Positions 18,240-26,438 are shown, counted from the stretch's first letter. The stretch is DNA of 64,000 nucleotides from an uncultured Phascolarctobacterium sp. (GCF_937920985.1 NZ_CALDXR010000019.1:39275-103274); one strand, 5' to 3'. The notes: generated from the sequence alone by a model not told the origin. Numbers and translations are program-made.

Positions 18240-18270
18240 AAAAAGCTCACGCAGCAAATTCCACGTGAGC
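18240..18270 (-). terminator. First terminator downstream of tRNA-Leu
   Basis: GCTCACG/CGTGAGC stem with a 12-nt loop and TTTTT on the minus strand, 15 bp after the tRNA 3' end. Confidence 0.75.
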
Positions 18271-18284
18271 CTGATTTATAAAGT

Positions 18285-18369
18285 TGGTGCGAGTGACAGG
18301 AATCGAACCTGCACGCCGAAAGGCGCTAGATCCTAAGTCTAGTGCGTCTGCCAGTTCCGCCACACTCGC
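18285..18369 (-). tRNA. tRNA-Leu (anticodon UAG)
   Basis: A type II tRNA with acceptor stem GCGAGTG/CACTCGC, anticodon loop CTTAGGA, a long variable arm (GCGCCTTTCGGCGT region), the GGTTCGATTCC T-arm and encoded CCA. It has its own promoter and two terminators. Confidence 0.96.
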
Positions 18370-18378
18370 ATATAGAAT

Positions 18379-18408
18379 ATTATATCATAACAAGAACATC
18401 TATGGCAA
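18379..18408 (-). promoter_or_regulatory. Promoter of tRNA-Leu
   Basis: Minus strand TTGCCA and TATAAT, 18 bp apart, with an extended -10 (TGATATAAT), just upstream of the tRNA and after the tRNA-Lys terminator. Confidence 0.6.
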
Positions 18409-18422
18409 CTGTCCATGTAAAC

Positions 18423-18452
18423 AAAAAGCCGTCCTTCTTTCGAAGAACGGCC
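18423..18452 (-). terminator. Terminator of the tRNA-His-Gln-Lys transcript
   Basis: GGCCGTTCTTC-GAAA-GAAGGACGGC hairpin (one G-T pair) followed by TTTTTG on the minus strand. Confidence 0.85.
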
Positions 18453-18461
18453 TTAAATTCG

Positions 18462-18537
18462 TGGTGATCCACCCGAGACTCGAACTCGGGACACCCTGAT
18501 TAAAAGTCAGGTGCTCTACCAACTGAGCTAGTGGATC
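18462..18537 (-). tRNA. tRNA-Lys (anticodon UUU)
   Basis: Acceptor stem GATCCAC/GTGGATC, anticodon loop CTTTTAA, T-arm GAGTTCGAGTCTC and encoded CCA. Confidence 0.96.
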
Positions 18538-18539
18538 AT

Positions 18540-18615
18540 TGGCTGGGGCGGCTGGACTCGAACCAACGCATGCGGGAGTCAAAGTCCCGTGCCTTACCGA
18601 CTTGGCTACGCCCCA
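18540..18615 (-). tRNA. tRNA-Gln (anticodon UUG)
   Basis: Acceptor stem TGGGGCG/CGCCCCA, anticodon loop CTTTGAC within the CGGGA/TCCCG stem, and encoded CCA. Only 2 bp separate it from tRNA-Lys. Confidence 0.95.
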
Positions 18616-18657
18616 AGCTTATTAGTGGTTATTCAGATTCATCCAAATCTGAAAAGG

Positions 18658-18734
18658 TGGGGTGACTGGTGGGAGTCGAACCCACGCGTAACGGAGCCAC
18701 AATCCGCCGTGTTAACCACTTCACCACAGCCACC
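18658..18734 (-). tRNA. tRNA-His (anticodon GUG)
   Basis: Acceptor GTGGCTG/CAGTCAC with the histidine-specific extra G at position -1 facing C73, anticodon loop TTGTGGC and encoded CCA. Confidence 0.95.
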
Positions 18735-18772
18735 ATCTTGTTTCCAAGCTGAATAGCTTGGCGACGAATAGT

Positions 18773-18801
18773 ATTATACTATATTCCCGGCACTGCGTCA
18801 A
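18773..18801 (-). promoter_or_regulatory. Promoter of the tRNA-His-Gln-Lys cluster
   Basis: Minus strand TTGACG and TATAAT, 17 bp apart, about 40 bp before tRNA-His. Confidence 0.7.
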
Positions 18802-18876
18802 TAGGAAAATTTAATTTTTATAAAAAATTTTACGGCAATCACCGGACATAGTCAAAAATTGCTTTGCAGCAGTTAA

Positions 18877-19251
18877 TTAGCGGCGGGCAATAACTTCAAT
18901 TTCTACATGAGCGCCTTTAGGCAGAGCTGCTACCTGTACAAAGGAGCGTGCCGGCGGCTCAATCTTAAAGGTTTTTGCATAAACAGCATTAATAGCATCA
19001 AAATTCTTGATGTCATCTACAAAAATAGTAGTTTTTACAACATCCATGAATCTGAAGCGTGCTTCCGTCAGGATAGCCTCAATATTGTCTAAAACCTGCT
19101 GAGTTTCAGCTTCGATAGAGCTTTGAACCATTTCACCTGTTTCCGGATTGATAGCAATCTGACCGGATACAAACAGAATAGAACCTGCCAATACAGCTTG
19201 AGAATAAGGACCTAAAGCTTTGGGTGCATTTGTTGTTGCAATAACTTCCAT
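18877..19251 (-). CDS. ridA: RidA family 2-iminobutanoate/2-iminopropanoate deaminase
   Basis: A 124-residue YjgF/YER057c/UK114 protein that hydrolyses reactive enamine/imine intermediates. The signature regions LGPYSQAVLAGSILFVSGQ, ILTEARFRFMDVVKTTIFV and the terminal PARSFVQVAALPKGAHVEIE are present, including the substrate-binding Arg. It is the last gene behind serine dehydratase, whose 2-aminoacrylate intermediate is the main RidA substrate, so the placement is functionally sensible. Confidence 0.93.
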   Translation of the reverse strand: MEVIATTNAPKALGPYSQAVLAGSILFVSGQIAINPETGEMVQSSIEAETQQVLDNIEAILTEARFRFMDVVKTTIFVDDIKNFDAINAVYAKTFKIEPPARSFVQVAALPKGAHVEIEVIARR

Positions 19252-19275
19252 GATTAAAGTCTCCTTTGCTATTTT

Positions 19276-20163
19276 TTATTTACGGGCAAAGTATTTTGCT
19301 GCCCACTCTATAGCCGAAGGCGTTGCGGCCATACCGCCGCCTGCGGTTTCCTTCAAAGCACAGGGAAGTGCATCCCCCACGCTCTTCATGGCATCAATTG
19401 CTTCATCAGCATTAATAAAGCTGCTGATTCCGGCCAACGCCAGCTCTGCTGCCAACAGCGCCTGCAAAGCACAGGCTCCGTTACGTTTAATGCAAGGTAC
19501 TTCTACCAGGCCTGCCACAGGATCGCAAACAAGGCCCAGCACGTTTTTAAAAACGACTGCTACTGCCGTACCTACCTGCTGCGGTGTGCCGCCCAGCATA
19601 GAAACCGCAGCACCTGCTGCCATCGCTGCAGCACTGCCGCATTCTGCCTGACAGCCACCCATAGCACCTGCCAGAGAAGCGCGCTCGTTGATTACCATAC
19701 CGATACTGCCGGCAACCACCATACCGCGCTGCAAGGTTGCAGCATCCAGTCCGCAGTGCTTTTTCATGGTGAAGAACACTCCCGGAAGTACGCCGCTGGC
19801 ACCTGCGGTAGGAGCAGCAACTATACGGCCCATAGCCGCGTTGCATTCACCAACTGCTGTAGCATAGATAACGGCGTCCAAAGCCTTCTCGCCCAAAAGA
19901 TTGACAAAGCCTTCGGCGCCTGCAGCTGCAGCCAGCTTTTTGGCATCACCGCCGGTCAGACCACTGTGCGAGCGGACACCTGATAAACCATGCTCTACTG
20001 ATTTCTCCATGACGTCCAGCATTTCCTGCATCTTCGCCAATAAATCTTCCTGACTGCATTCCAGCTCGCGCATATTGTAGTCTATGAGAAATTCGTCTAA
20101 TGGTTGCTGCCATTCAGCAGCCTCTTTAATCCAGCTGTTCAAAGACAGCATTTCTTTTTTCAT
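19276..20163 (-). CDS. sdaAA: L-serine ammonia-lyase, iron-sulfur-dependent, alpha subunit
   Basis: About 295 residues of the catalytic subunit that deaminates L-serine to pyruvate with a [4Fe-4S] cluster. The SHSGLTGGDAKKL segment, APTAGASGVLPGVFF, GGCQAECGSAAAMAAGA and LVCDPVAGLVEVPCIKRN carry the conserved cysteines. The ATG at 20163 sits behind AAGGGG and follows the beta-subunit stop by 10 bp. An earlier in-frame codon at 20184 lies inside the previous gene. Oxygen-sensitive, so consistent with an anaerobe. Confidence 0.94.
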   Translation of the reverse strand: MKKEMLSLNSWIKEAAEWQQPLDEFLIDYNMRELECSQEDLLAKMQEMLDVMEKSVEHGLSGVRSHSGLTGGDAKKLAAAAGAEGFVNLLGEKALDAVIYATAVGECNAAMGRIVAAPTAGASGVLPGVFFTMKKHCGLDAATLQRGMVVAGSIGMVINERASLAGAMGGCQAECGSAAAMAAGAAVSMLGGTPQQVGTAVAVVFKNVLGLVCDPVAGLVEVPCIKRNGACALQALLAAELALAGISSFINADEAIDAMKSVGDALPCALKETAGGGMAATPSAIEWAAKYFARK

Positions 20164-20173
20164 GCTGCACCCC

Positions 20174-20839
20174 TTACAAAACACTGGCGATAAAACGCAC
20201 CGATTCTATCTGCTGCAGCGCGCTGATAAGATTGATAATCTCCTGCGGCACTGCCTCATCACATTCAATAACCATAGATGCCATGCCACCCTTGTCGCTG
20301 CGGAACAAGCGCATTGTAGCGATATTTACGCCGGCATTGGCCAATGTACTGGTAACCAGCGCAATAACACCTCTGGTATCAATATGCACTGTCAAAATAG
20401 CAGGCAGGCGTCCAGTGAGCTCCACAGGAAAGCCGTCAATTTCCGTAACCTGTACCTGACCGCCGCCAACAGAAGAACCGACGATATCACAACGGGCACC
20501 ATTTTCTGCAGTCAGCTTGAAAAGTACAGTGTTGGGATGAGCCTTATTGCCCAAATCAATTTTATGATAAGAATATTCTAAGCCATTTTTCTCCGCATAG
20601 CTGTCAGCCTGCGGAATGCGTTCATCATCCGGCAGCCAGCCCATCAGGCCGGCAAGCAGCGCCATATCCGTGCCGTGTCCCTTATAGGTTTCGGCAAAGG
20701 AGCCATGCAGATAAATTTCTGCCTTTACCGGCTTATCGCCAAGAATACTGGCGGCCAAAAGTCCCAGACGAACAGCACCGGCAGTATGCGAGCTGGAGGG
20801 ACCTATCATCACCGGTCCGATAATATCCAAAATACTCAT
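20174..20839 (-). CDS. sdaAB: L-serine ammonia-lyase, iron-sulfur-dependent, beta subunit
   Basis: A 221-residue partner of SdaAA. The N-terminal SDH_beta domain has the motif IGPSSSHTAGAVRLG (about 12-26), and the C-terminal 70 residues (RLPAILTVHIDTRGVIALV and onward) form an ACT domain that may sense serine. It lies between the HutP-like gene and sdaAA, all on one strand with short gaps. Confidence 0.94.
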   Translation of the reverse strand: MSILDIIGPVMIGPSSSHTAGAVRLGLLAASILGDKPVKAEIYLHGSFAETYKGHGTDMALLAGLMGWLPDDERIPQADSYAEKNGLEYSYHKIDLGNKAHPNTVLFKLTAENGARCDIVGSSVGGGQVQVTEIDGFPVELTGRLPAILTVHIDTRGVIALVTSTLANAGVNIATMRLFRSDKGGMASMVIECDEAVPQEIINLISALQQIESVRFIASVL

Positions 20840-20848
20840 AAAGCACCT

Positions 20849-21289
20849 CTATTCATCACTGGCCAGCGAACGATGCGCCAAACCGACACACAGCTCATTG
20901 AGATTCAGCACGCCAACGCCCATATAAATAGCAACACAAAGATGCTCTCCGGCGCGAGCAATACCGATTTTGCCACCGACGTTGAAGCCAAAGGCCTTAA
21001 CCTTCACCTGTTCCAATGCTTCGTGCGCCGCACCCGCCACAGCACCCGCACCTACATGTGATTCGGTTACAAGTCCCTGACGCTGCGCAGCCACTACGGC
21101 GCGCTCGACAATTTTTACAATAGAAGGAATAAATTCACCGCCGAAATCAACAGCTGTCGAACGGATACCATGCTCCGCTAAGCGTTCCTTTACCTTCGTT
21201 TCCTCCACGCGACTGGAGGTAAGTGCAATACGCAAGGCAGCACGGCCGATTTCGATGCTGTTGATGCAGCTTTTACCACATTCATGCAT
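20849..21289 (-). CDS. HutP family RNA-binding regulator
   Basis: A protein of about 146 residues resembling HutP, the Mg2+ and L-histidine-dependent antiterminator of the Bacillus hut operon. The conserved C-terminal half reads GFNVGGKIGIARAGEHLCVA followed by GVGVLNLNELCVGLAHR. No hut genes are present; it sits in a serine catabolism operon between transporter and dehydratase, so serine may be the ligand (inference). The ATG at 21289 is chosen because the GTG seven codons upstream lies in the ribosome site. Possible RNA targets are UAG triplets in the operon leader (22780-22876). Confidence 0.75.
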   Translation of the reverse strand: MHECGKSCINSIEIGRAALRIALTSSRVEETKVKERLAEHGIRSTAVDFGGEFIPSIVKIVERAVVAAQRQGLVTESHVGAGAVAGAAHEALEQVKVKAFGFNVGGKIGIARAGEHLCVAIYMGVGVLNLNELCVGLAHRSLASDE

Positions 21290-21337
21290 GTTAGTCACAC
21301 CCCTCACAAAACATTTTTCTATCAGCAGGCGCAGAAA

Positions 21338-22780
21338 TTATTCCTCTTCTTCGGGAACCTCTACAACCTCTTTGATTTTATTTTTATCCAGCATTGCTAC
21401 CAGCAGGAAGGTAATAATGCAGATAGGCCATTCAAAGTAAATTACTTCGTTGGCAAAAAGCGGTTTGATGCCTGCCAGCGGGCTGCCGGGAACAAACCAG
21501 AGAGCAATGCCGATAAGGCTCACCAATGTAGTCCAGAAAGCAGAGCTGCGACGGCACAGGCCGGGAGCGAACATCGTAAAGAAGAATACACAGGTCAGGC
21601 CGCAGGTCATAGACAAACCGGCAATCATCGTCTTAACAATACCCGCTGCATTGAAGGCAAACCACAGAGTAATCAGGCCGACAGCAAAAACAGACAGACG
21701 ATTGATGATGACAAATTTATTTTCCGCAACAGCAGGATTAATAAAACGTTTGTAAATATCATTACTGAAGAGCGTAGCCGCACCCAGCAGAATAGTGCAG
21801 GCAGTAGATACATCCGCAGCCCACAAAGCAGCCAGAGTTACACCGCCGGCAAGAGGATCCAGAGTCATAACAACCTTAGGCATAGCAAGTGCAGCCTGCG
21901 CCACCGGCATTTCCGGATACATTGCCTTGCAGACAACACCCAATACAGCGCAGATGAAGCCTACAGGGAAAATCATCAGGCCGGCCAGAACATAACCGTT
22001 GCGGGCAGCCTTGGCATTTTTCGCACCGCAGGCAATCTGTACAGGGCCCTGCGCAGTAATAGTCTGGGTAATCATAACGATAATCCAGCCAAGAATAGTA
22101 GCAAAAGCCAGGCCTGCTACCGGACTGCCCATAACCTCGGGGTTAGGCAGCTTACTGAGCACTGCGTCCCAACCACCTACGTTGGATACAGATTGGATTG
22201 CAGAGTAGATAATACCGATATAAATCAAGGTAACGCTGACAATATTTGCCAGACCGCTGGACCAAAGACCGCCAATCAGCGTAATGCCGATAAATACCAC
22301 GGCACTCATAATCATACCGCCATGGAAGGAGAAAATCTCCGGCAACAACGAGGATAAAATCGCACCGCCTGCCATATACTGCAAAGCAGTAATAACGCAC
22401 ATAATGATAACAAGACCGATTGCAGCGATTGCACGGCCTTTAGTATCATAATAGAACTCAAAGAATTCCGGGATAGTAGAAACCTTCATGGAACGCAGCT
22501 TACCTGCTGCCAAAAGGCCCATAACCAAAGCACCGATAGACCAGGCGCCGTTATACCAGCCTGCTGCCAGACCAACACTGAAAGCACGCTGAGCTACACC
22601 GACTGTAGAAGCAGCGCCGACTGCCAGACCGGTAACGTTGACCGCTACCAGAATTGTGTTCAGCTTACGTCCGGCCAGCAAAAATGCTGTCGAACCAGAA
22701 TCAGCCTTGTGCTTCACCCACAAGCTGATGCCAAAAAGCAACGCGATGTACACTACGACAATTACCAACTGAATAGACAT
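21338..22780 (-). CDS. Sodium:solute symporter family transporter (probable serine importer)
   Basis: About 480 residues and roughly 13 membrane segments of the SSS family: AFLLAGRKLNTILVAVNVTG near the N-terminus and GLAVGAASTVG match the Na+-binding first helices. The substrate cannot be read from sequence. As first gene of an operon with serine dehydratase and RidA, serine (or threonine) import is the natural inference. The ATG at 22780 is preceded by AAAGGTAG at 13 bp; an upstream in-frame ATG at 22855 would translate the leader. Confidence 0.82.
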   Translation of the reverse strand: MSIQLVIVVVYIALLFGISLWVKHKADSGSTAFLLAGRKLNTILVAVNVTGLAVGAASTVGVAQRAFSVGLAAGWYNGAWSIGALVMGLLAAGKLRSMKVSTIPEFFEFYYDTKGRAIAAIGLVIIMCVITALQYMAGGAILSSLLPEIFSFHGGMIMSAVVFIGITLIGGLWSSGLANIVSVTLIYIGIIYSAIQSVSNVGGWDAVLSKLPNPEVMGSPVAGLAFATILGWIIVMITQTITAQGPVQIACGAKNAKAARNGYVLAGLMIFPVGFICAVLGVVCKAMYPEMPVAQAALAMPKVVMTLDPLAGGVTLAALWAADVSTACTILLGAATLFSNDIYKRFINPAVAENKFVIINRLSVFAVGLITLWFAFNAAGIVKTMIAGLSMTCGLTCVFFFTMFAPGLCRRSSAFWTTLVSLIGIALWFVPGSPLAGIKPLFANEVIYFEWPICIITFLLVAMLDKNKIKEVVEVPEEEE

Positions 22781-22888
22781 AAAAACTACACTACCTTTCT
22801 TCCATGCTACAAAAGCATAATACTTGTGCTGTAAGAATATAAACCATGCTACCATCCTACAACGTACGATAATTTGTCTTATATTATA
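22780..22888 (-). promoter_or_regulatory. Promoter and UAG-rich leader of the serine operon
   Basis: A TATAAT -10 (22883-22888) predicts a leader of about 96 nt. It contains GTAGGATGG directly followed by TAGCATGG, then another GTAGCATGG 42 nt on, then GGTAGTGTAG: at least five UAG triplets. HutP proteins bind spaced UAG/NAG triplets, and a HutP-like gene is in this operon. No strong terminator hairpin is visible in the leader. Confidence 0.45.
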
Positions 22889-22964
22889 CCAACTTTTTTT
22901 AGTAAATTAAAGCTCCCGTCAAAACTTTTCTGCAGTGGGAAAATTTTTGAAATAAAAATTACGT

Positions 22965-23011
22965 AAAATCTTTCTTGCGCAAGCGTAAGAAAAAGGATTT
23001 TATTTATTTTT
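22965..23011 (+). terminator. Hairpin with T-rich tail in the divergent intergenic region
   Basis: AAAATC-TTTCTTGCGC / GCGTAAGAAA-GGATTTT stem with a 2-nt turn, followed by TATTTATTTTT, about 45 bp upstream of the TSCPD gene. It may be a leader attenuator, since no gene ends immediately upstream on this strand. Confidence 0.5.
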
Positions 23012-23056
23012 GTCGAATTGTCTAATGTATGTTGTAATACAATGGAGGAAAGAAAT

Positions 23057-23296
23057 ATGTTTACTTATAAAACCAGCGGAGTCTGCTCCCGCGAGATTCA
23101 TTTTGATATAGTTGACGGCAAGCTGCACAATGTAAGCTTTGACGGCGGCTGCCCCGGAAATCTGGCTGCTATCGGCAAGCTGGTAGAAGGCCAGGATGCC
23201 AAAGCAGTTGCTGATTTGCTCAAGGGCAATGACTGCCGCGGCCGCGGCACCAGCTGCGCCGACCAATTGGCCAAAGCTATCGCCGAGCATCTGTAA
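23057..23296 (+). CDS. TSCPD domain protein (TIGR03905 type)
   Basis: A 79-residue protein matching the small stand-alone TSCPD family, whose domain otherwise occurs at the end of B12-dependent ribonucleotide reductases. The motifs are SFDGGCPGNLAAIGKLVEG and CRGRGTSCADQLAKAI, with Cys residues that could bind metal. The role of the single-domain form is unknown. The ATG at 23057, behind GGAGG, is preferred over an upstream codon at 23018. Confidence 0.85.
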   Translation: MFTYKTSGVCSREIHFDIVDGKLHNVSFDGGCPGNLAAIGKLVEGQDAKAVADLLKGNDCRGRGTSCADQLAKAIAEHL

Positions 23297-23317
23297 ATAA
23301 TATATAAAGATCGTTGT

Positions 23318-23560
23318 GACGCAGACGGTGCTTTGTCGCAATGTTAAACAAACAGGCGTGAGAGAAAGTGCCGGATGCCAAGCAATATACTAATCGTACG
23401 TCTAGGAGCTATTGCGACGCAGACGGTGCTTTATCGCAGTGCCAAACTTATATAGGCGTGGGAGAAAGTGCCGGATGCTAGGCAATGGCGACGACGGCGT
23501 ACTTCTTGTACGTCTAGGAGCCGTTGTGACGCAGACGGTGCTTTATATCACGCCTGCCAG
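23318..23560 (+). repeat. Tandem structured repeat in the corA leader (two full copies plus a partial third)
   Basis: GACGCAGACGGTGCTTT recurs at 23318, 23416 and 23528 (periods 98 and 112 bp). Each full copy also has AGGCGTGRGAGAAAGTGCC, GGATGCYARGCAAT and GTACGTCTAGGAGC. The copies fold alike: GCA-GA-CGGTGCTTT pairs with AAAGTGCCG-GA-TGC, enclosing a hairpin RUGYY/GGCGU. A second helix is GCAATA/TATTGC in copy 1 and GCAATGGC/GCCGTTGT in copy 2, with a compensatory A-U to G-C change. The longer period comes from a GTAC/GTAC hairpin present only in copy 2. I do not recognise a known riboswitch class; it does not match the M-box. Confidence 0.7.
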
Positions 23561-23585
23561 GAAAGAGGAAAGGAGGAACCCTACT

Positions 23586-24536
23586 ATGTACAAAATTTTA
23601 AAAAGTACCGACCAAGGACTGGACGAGCTGGAGCTGGAACATCTGGAAAAGGGCTACTGGCTTGACATAGTGGCTCCTTCTGTAGAAGAGCTGCAGGAAA
23701 TAGCAGCAGCGACAAAAATCCAGATGGATTTTTTGAGTGCCGCACTGGACGAAGAAGAAAAATCCCGTATCGAAGTGGAAGATGACCAGATTCTGATTTT
23801 GGTCGATATTCCTTTTTTACGCAGCAATAAAGATTACGACACGTTGCCTTTAGGCATCGTAGTAACCGAAGAAGGTATTGCCACTATCTGTTTGGAGCCA
23901 AACGCCGTAACTGCAGACTTTGGCACGCACAACAGTAAAATGTTCAGCACCTTCAAAAAAACGCGCTTTTTGTTCCAGATTCTTTATAAATCCGCTACTC
24001 TCTATCTGAAATATATCCGTATCATCATCCGCCGTACGGATGAGCTGGAAATTCACCTGCGCCAGTCCATGGAAAACAGCGAGCTCTTCAACCTGCTTGA
24101 TCTGCAGAAGTCCTTAACCTACTTTTCTACCTCTCTGCGCAGCAATTCCATTGTACTGGAAAGATTGCTGCGTCTGCGTAATGCTACGCAATCCCAGCAT
24201 CTGATAAAGGTGTATGAGGAAGATGAGGATTTGCTGGACGATGTTATTATCGAATATAAGCAGGCTGTAGAGATGGTTGAGATGTATAGCCACATTCTTA
24301 ACAGCATGATGGAAGTTTTTGCCAGCATCATCAGCAACAACCTGAACCTGGTCATGAAATTTTTGGCATCCGTCACCATTATTTTGGCGATTCCTACACT
24401 TATCAGCGGTTTATGGGGCATGAACGTACCTGTTCCCTTTGCAGAAAACCCCTTCGGGTTCCTTATCGTCATCAGTCTGGCGGCATGTATTGCCATCGGC
24501 ACTGCCTTCCTGCTGTGGAAGAAGAGAATGTTCTGA
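23586..24536 (+). CDS. corA: CorA family magnesium/divalent cation transporter
   Basis: A 316-residue CorA-type channel: a large cytoplasmic alpha/beta domain and long helices, then two C-terminal membrane segments joined by the selectivity motif GMN (GLWGMNVPVPF). It mediates Mg2+ (or Co2+/Ni2+) uptake as a pentamer. The ATG at 23586 follows AAAGGAGG. A longer in-frame ORF reaching back to 23412 is rejected because it runs through the structured repeat. The repeated leader suggests RNA-level control. Confidence 0.92.
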   Translation: MYKILKSTDQGLDELELEHLEKGYWLDIVAPSVEELQEIAAATKIQMDFLSAALDEEEKSRIEVEDDQILILVDIPFLRSNKDYDTLPLGIVVTEEGIATICLEPNAVTADFGTHNSKMFSTFKKTRFLFQILYKSATLYLKYIRIIIRRTDELEIHLRQSMENSELFNLLDLQKSLTYFSTSLRSNSIVLERLLRLRNATQSQHLIKVYEEDEDLLDDVIIEYKQAVEMVEMYSHILNSMMEVFASIISNNLNLVMKFLASVTIILAIPTLISGLWGMNVPVPFAENPFGFLIVISLAACIAIGTAFLLWKKRMF

Positions 24537-24545
24537 GGTTAGAAA

Positions 24546-24776
24546 ATGTCTAAAGTTACGCAAGAAAAACTGCTCGCCGGAATTATTTTCGGCGACAATG
24601 ATAACGAAGAATATATTTACCTGCCCGGCGGAGAGGTTGGCAGCGAAGCGCCTCTTTGCGTGCTGGAACGCGGCGGCAGCCGTGAGGACCTGCCTCTTGA
24701 AGAAGCGGCACAGCAGGTTCATCGTCTTGCGCTGCGCCCCTGCGCTCATCCTCTGTGGGGCAAGCGTTCATACTAA
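24546..24776 (+). CDS. Small hypothetical protein
   Basis: A 76-residue soluble, acidic N-terminal protein with no recognised domain (motifs IIFGDNDNEEYIYLPGGEVG and ALRPCAHPLWGKR). It lies 9 bp after corA and 28 bp before the HerA-like gene on the same strand, which supports it being a real gene of that transcript. The ribosome site is weak (GAGGTTAG). Confidence 0.5.
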   Translation: MSKVTQEKLLAGIIFGDNDNEEYIYLPGGEVGSEAPLCVLERGGSREDLPLEEAAQQVHRLALRPCAHPLWGKRSY

Positions 24777-24804
24777 ATCTTAATGCCGCGAGGAGGAATG
24801 CAAG

Positions 24805-26397
24805 ATGTATATCCCTAAACTGCATAAAATCTGGCTTTGTCAAAATGACAAGGGCGGTATCTATATGTATCCCAAAATGGCAAATCGTCACGGCCTGATT
24901 GCCGGTGCTACCGGTACAGGCAAAACCGTTACGCTCAAGGTACTGGCAGAAAGCTTCAGTGAAATGGGCGTACCTGTTTTTCTGGCTGATATCAAGGGCG
25001 ACGTTTCCGGTATGTGCCTGCCCGGTGAGGACAGCGAAGGCTTCCGCAAGCGTTTGAGAAATAAGCTTGGGCTGGAAACAGAATGGAAATTTGCCGGTTA
25101 TCCGGTACGCTTCTGGGACGTTTACGGCAAGGGAGGCATTCCCGTGCGCGCAACCGTTTCGGAAATGGGACCGGATCTGCTCAGCCGTCTGCTGGAGCTG
25201 AACGAAACTCAAAGCGGTGTAATGAATATTGTTTTCCGCGTAGCAGATGACCAAGGCCTGCTACTGTTGGATTTTAAGGATTTGCGCAGCATGGTGCAAT
25301 ACGTCGGTGATAATGCTGCCCAGTTCAAAACAAGCTACGGCAACATCACTCCCGCCAGCATCGGTGCTATCCAAAGAGCTTTGCTGCGTCTGGAGGACCA
25401 GGGTGCGGATATCTTCTTCGGTGAACCGGCACTCGATATCAAGGACTGGTTTGCTACGGCAGAAGACGGCCGCGGTGTTATCAACCTGCTGCACGCTACC
25501 GAACTGTTCCAACGCCCGCTGCTCTACTCCACCTTCCTGCTGTGGATGCTTTCCGAGCTCTACGAAATGATGCCGGAAGCAGGCGATTTGGATAAACCCA
25601 AGATGGTTTTTTTCTTTGACGAAGCACATCTGATTTTTAAGGATGCGCCGCAATCCCTTTTGGATAAGATTGAACAGATTGTCCGCCTCATCCGTTCCAA
25701 GGGCATCGGTATTTACTTTATCACCCAACAGCCGACCGACGTACCGGAAAGCGTACTGGCACAGCTCGGCAACAAGCTGCAGCATGCACTGCGCGCCTAC
25801 ACTCCTAAAGAACGCAAGAGCCTTAAAGCTACCGCGCAATCCTTCCGCGCAAACCCGGCATTAGACGCCGAAGCTGCCTTAAGCGAGCTTGGTACAGGCG
25901 AGGTGCTTGTTTCCACGTTGGACCCCGAAGGTATTCCTTCTATCGTACAGCGTGCCTATGTTATGCCGCCGCGCAGCTATCTTGGCGTGTGCGACGATGC
26001 TAAACGCCAACAGCTGATTAAAAACTGCCCGCTCTACAGCAAATATGCAGAAGCTGTTGACCGCGAATCCGCCTACGAGCTGCTAACACAAAAGGCAGAA
26101 GAGGCACATGCGGAAGCCGAAGCGGCAGCGAAGGCTAAAGCTGAAGCCAAGGAAGCAGCGCTGAGAGCAAAAGAAGAAGCCAAGCAGGCCAAGGAAGCAG
26201 AACGTGCCGCCAAAGCAGCGGAACGCGAGCGTATGACAGCAGAACGTGCTGCACAAAGAAGCAGCGGCCGCCAACCTAAAGGCATATTGGACAAGGTATT
26301 TGACAGCGCCGTCAATTCCGCTACCCGCACAGTCGGCAGCCAAATCGGCAGCAGGCTGGTACGCGGTATTTTAGGAAGTCTTTTCAAAGGTAAATAA
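24805..26397 (+). CDS. HerA-like ATPase (DUF853 family)
   Basis: A 530-residue FtsK/HerA-superfamily ATPase. Walker A GATGTGKT is at 34-41, Walker B VFFFDEAHLIF near 270, and the arginine-finger/sensor region GIYFITQQPTDVPE follows. After about residue 425 comes a long Ala/Lys/Glu-rich coiled coil, and the end is a short amphipathic stretch. The DUF853 group has no settled function; related HerA proteins translocate DNA. There is no NurA partner or phage-defence neighbour here, so a defence role is not supported. GGAGG precedes the ATG. Confidence 0.85.
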   Translation: MYIPKLHKIWLCQNDKGGIYMYPKMANRHGLIAGATGTGKTVTLKVLAESFSEMGVPVFLADIKGDVSGMCLPGEDSEGFRKRLRNKLGLETEWKFAGYPVRFWDVYGKGGIPVRATVSEMGPDLLSRLLELNETQSGVMNIVFRVADDQGLLLLDFKDLRSMVQYVGDNAAQFKTSYGNITPASIGAIQRALLRLEDQGADIFFGEPALDIKDWFATAEDGRGVINLLHATELFQRPLLYSTFLLWMLSELYEMMPEAGDLDKPKMVFFFDEAHLIFKDAPQSLLDKIEQIVRLIRSKGIGIYFITQQPTDVPESVLAQLGNKLQHALRAYTPKERKSLKATAQSFRANPALDAEAALSELGTGEVLVSTLDPEGIPSIVQRAYVMPPRSYLGVCDDAKRQQLIKNCPLYSKYAEAVDRESAYELLTQKAEEAHAEAEAAAKAKAEAKEAALRAKEEAKQAKEAERAAKAAERERMTAERAAQRSSGRQPKGILDKVFDSAVNSATRTVGSQIGSRLVRGILGSLFKGK

Positions 26398-26405
26398 AAA
26401 ATATA

Positions 26406-26438
26406 GGACTGACGCACAGCCAAGGCGTCAGTCCTTTT
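26406..26438. terminator. Bidirectional terminator
   Basis: Perfect 10-bp stem GGACTGACGC/GCGTCAGTCC with TTTT, between convergent genes. Confidence 0.85.

Noticed and set aside
17964..18283. T-box or leader-peptide attenuator for ilvNB
   Set aside because: No T-box motif is present. The two hairpins with T-tracts lie upstream of the ilvN promoter and follow tRNA-Leu, so they are tRNA terminators.
23318..23560. CRISPR array
   Set aside because: There are only two to three long units with conserved rather than unique spacers, and no cas genes.
23318..23585. M-box (Mg2+) or glycine riboswitch for corA
   Set aside because: The repeats lack the conserved M-box and glycine aptamer sequences, although the tandem layout is suggestive.
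23412..23585. N-terminal extension of CorA in frame through the repeat
   Set aside because: It encodes an Arg-rich stretch from structured RNA and lacks a ribosome site; the ATG at 23586 has a strong one.
24805..26397. HerA-NurA type defence or repair module
   Set aside because: The ATPase is of the DUF853 group and no nuclease partner is adjacent.
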